A stretch of DNA of 64,000 nucleotides from Isoetes taiwanensis (Eukaryota > Streptophyta > Lycopodiopsida > Isoetales > Isoetaceae): the NCBI GenBank assembly GCA_021234155.1, contig JAJEKV010000004.1, forward strand, positions 10,480,109-10,544,108, read 5' to 3'. This document shows positions 61,771 through 64,000 of this stretch, piece after piece. The first letter of the stretch is position 1. Every line of letters begins with the position of its first letter. The notes below the pieces were generated by a model. The model had not been told where the DNA came from. It saw nothing but the letters and a program-made list of their open reading frames with translations, and did no database searches. Made by a program: the position numbers and the translations under genes.

Positions 61771-64000
61771 ATGGAGGCAGAGGGCTACATGGAGGACATT
61801 CATGACATATACTGCCACAAACCTATGGGGAATTTTTTGATGCAGGCTGATCAGGGTCTATTTACATAGTCTGTAAGATGATTGATATCACTGTGATCCA
61901 GCCTCGAACAATACATCTACAACAAACAATAAATTAGTTCATAGCAATATTAGACAGCATACAGTTGTTCTTCTACCTCTACCCTTCTATCTCTCCTCTG
62001 TAAACAAAAGATGCATATTCTTGCAGAAATGCCATTGTCTAGATATCCAAATAAGCTTTTTAAGTTCTCTAGATGTTATTGACCATCCACGATAGTTGGA
62101 TCAAAACTTTTCAAATCATTGGAAATAGAAGATGCACAACTTGCAGGCATCTTTAACATTGTCAGTCTGATTTTTCCAACATCACTGAGATAAAGAAAAT
62201 CTATTGTATGGAATGCATCTGCTATAGCTTGTCTTGCTCTGCTAGATAACATCTAATCCATCTCACAGCTAGATATTGTTATGGATTTGGGAGGCCTATG
62301 GATTTTTTTGGGCAATAGCCTAAACAGATGAAACCTTCTATTCGCATGTATGAAACCATCACATACACAAATATTACTTCTGCAGTAGCCATGTAGAAAA
62401 CGTATTTTTCTGCATATGCTAGTGTCTACGTGTTACTTTAAGATTATTAATCTATGCTATAAAGCATGTCTGAGAGACACCCGCATAGTTAAAATCTACA
62501 TCAAAGCCTTAACTCACCTCATTTTCCTATGAAGATTTCGATTACAAAAAGGTGGATATGTCAGAATTTTGTTTGATCATCTAGAATCAAATGCTCTGCC
62601 ACCTCAGATCTTTATTTCAATGGCAAAAATATCACTGAATATCTGCAATGAATATAAAGCAAAGATACAATTATCCAAAGTATGCCAGAATCTTGTTCGA
62701 TCATCTAGAATCAAATGTTCTGCCACCGCAGATCAGAAGTAAAGATTTACCTTATACAGCTTATAGAAAAGGGCAGATCATTCTCCTAGATGCTTCTTCA
62801 CTAAAAGATCTGTGCGTGAAAGACAAATCCATTAAACAAGGCATGCCCTTAATTTGCGGAATGGATCCACATTTTTTGAATCTATCAAAAGAAAATATAT
62901 CAGCTCACACTGACCTATGCTAGCATGTCCCTGAATCTATGAAATGAAAATACATCAACTCACACTGATCTATGCAAGCTGATTGCACTCTTTATCTTAT
63001 GCTTAAATCATTAGAGGTCACATATGATCCACTTGAAAGCAACCCAGCAGTCCCCCTTATCAAAATATTACCTGGCTGGAGCGATGAGACCTATATTACC
63101 TGGCTGGAGCGATGAGACCTGGGGCTGAAGTAACCTTAGCATAACTGCAAGAAAATCCATGGAACTCCACATAAGAATCCCACCAGAGAAGCAGCTTATG
63201 TCCTTGCCATGGGAAAACCGTCTTGGGGTAAATGGCCATTTCAAATCTAGCCATTTCTTCTGCTCCAAAACATACGCAACAACAGAGCCTCCCATGCTTC
63301 TTGAACGATTCCTTCTCAAGGGTCTTGCATGCATAGCATGCAACCCAGCCATGAGAGAAGGACCTAAGGATTTGCATGCAACCAAGGAGCACCTAAATTC
63401 TGCAGCTCACATACCGGATTGGCATTAGCAGTAAGCCTGCTTACCTAAAACGGGACCAAAACGTGGCTCCCATGCCGTCCCATGCGACCAAAAATTGGGG
63501 ACGAATAGCCCTCCATGTAGTTGAATTTCGAGATCCTGAAAAGCCACAGCCCGATTTTTGGAAAAGCCACAGCCCGATTTTTGGAATACTGAAGAAATTT
63601 TCCGTCAGGCAAAAACCCCCACAACCTTAGAAAACTAACCTGAAAAAAAATTCCAAAAAGTTTTCCACTTGACGGAAAAACCAAATTTAAACAATAGAAT
63701 TGATTGATAAGAAGATAATAACAATGGTAATCATGTCTCTCCACTTTTTAGCAGAATTAAAAATGGAAGTCCATAAGCATATTTTGTTTTAGCAATTTCC
63801 TAACCAACTCAATACCACCACGTCGGTAATTGCCCCCAACCTGCACAAACACATTCTCTAATTTATACAAATGCACAGAATCATATTCCTCCATGACTGT
63901 GTAAGTGAATAATGGATCAAGTTGGAAGTACAAAGCGAAACCAATTAGAAATTGCATTGATGCTAACGTGGAATAGGAAATGGAAAGCAGCTCATAGATG
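61771..64000. other. No confident gene; local duplications
   Basis: A roughly 60-bp duplication carries GATCATCTAGAATCAAATG at 62575 and 62699. A 28-bp tandem copy (CCTGGCTGGAGCGATGAGACC) is at 63067-63122, and AAAAGCCACAGCCCGATTTTT occurs twice near 63540-63580. The minus-strand ORF 63068-63385 (105 residues) has natural composition and contains a CCAG/GTAATA donor that the 28-bp duplication has copied. It could be an exon of an unknown gene but has no recognised domain. Confidence 0.5.

Noticed and set aside
61401-61805. 134-residue Arg/Pro/Ala-rich ORF
   Set aside because: It covers an internal duplication in a GC-rich block and has open frames on both strands, so composition explains it.

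Overview
The window looks like intergenic DNA from a large, transposon-rich land-plant genome. The evidence is GT-AG introns, plant Ty1/Copia and Ty3/Gypsy elements with tRNA-iMet and tRNA-Asp primer sites, a Tourist-like MITE, LINEs, and a gibberellin-pathway cytochrome P450. I cannot name the species; the LINE types would fit a non-flowering vascular plant such as a fern or lycophyte, but that is only an impression.

Layout. 1-3.1 kb: decayed 3' end of a chromodomain Gypsy element, its 3' LTR carrying a 20-bp minisatellite, then a long (AG)n tract. 3.1-11.7 kb: mostly non-genic, with a PIF/Harbinger-type MITE, a fold-back hairpin, a small ankyrin-repeat ORF and local duplications. 11.7-37.3 kb: a nest of LTR elements. 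Copia-1 is truncated in RT. Copia-2 is split inside RNase H by a 12.6-kb Gypsy element (LTRs about 0.9% diverged, ATAGG target duplication), itself interrupted by a 1.58-kb solo LTR (AGCAA target duplication). Copia-3 is a tandem, RNase H-less array with a period of about 4.17 kb. 37.4-43.5 kb: two LINE fragments on opposite strands. 43.5-49.4 kb: little coding sequence, apart from an orphan N-terminal exon resembling plastid RsgA-type GTPases.

49.4-52.5 kb is the most unusual part. A six-exon minus-strand gene encodes a 537-residue protein with a full tyrosine-recombinase core (Crypton/DUF3504 type by inspection). It lies between 24-25 bp inverted repeats with different subterminal repeats at each side. 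I read this as a terminal-inverted-repeat-bounded tyrosine-recombinase transposon in a plant. 53.1-55.7 kb holds the one clear host gene, an intact eight-exon ent-kaurene oxidase (CYP701) on the minus strand, acting in gibberellin (or fern antheridiogen-type) precursor synthesis. 55.8-64 kb is non-genic apart from LINE remnants, local duplications and a GC-rich block.
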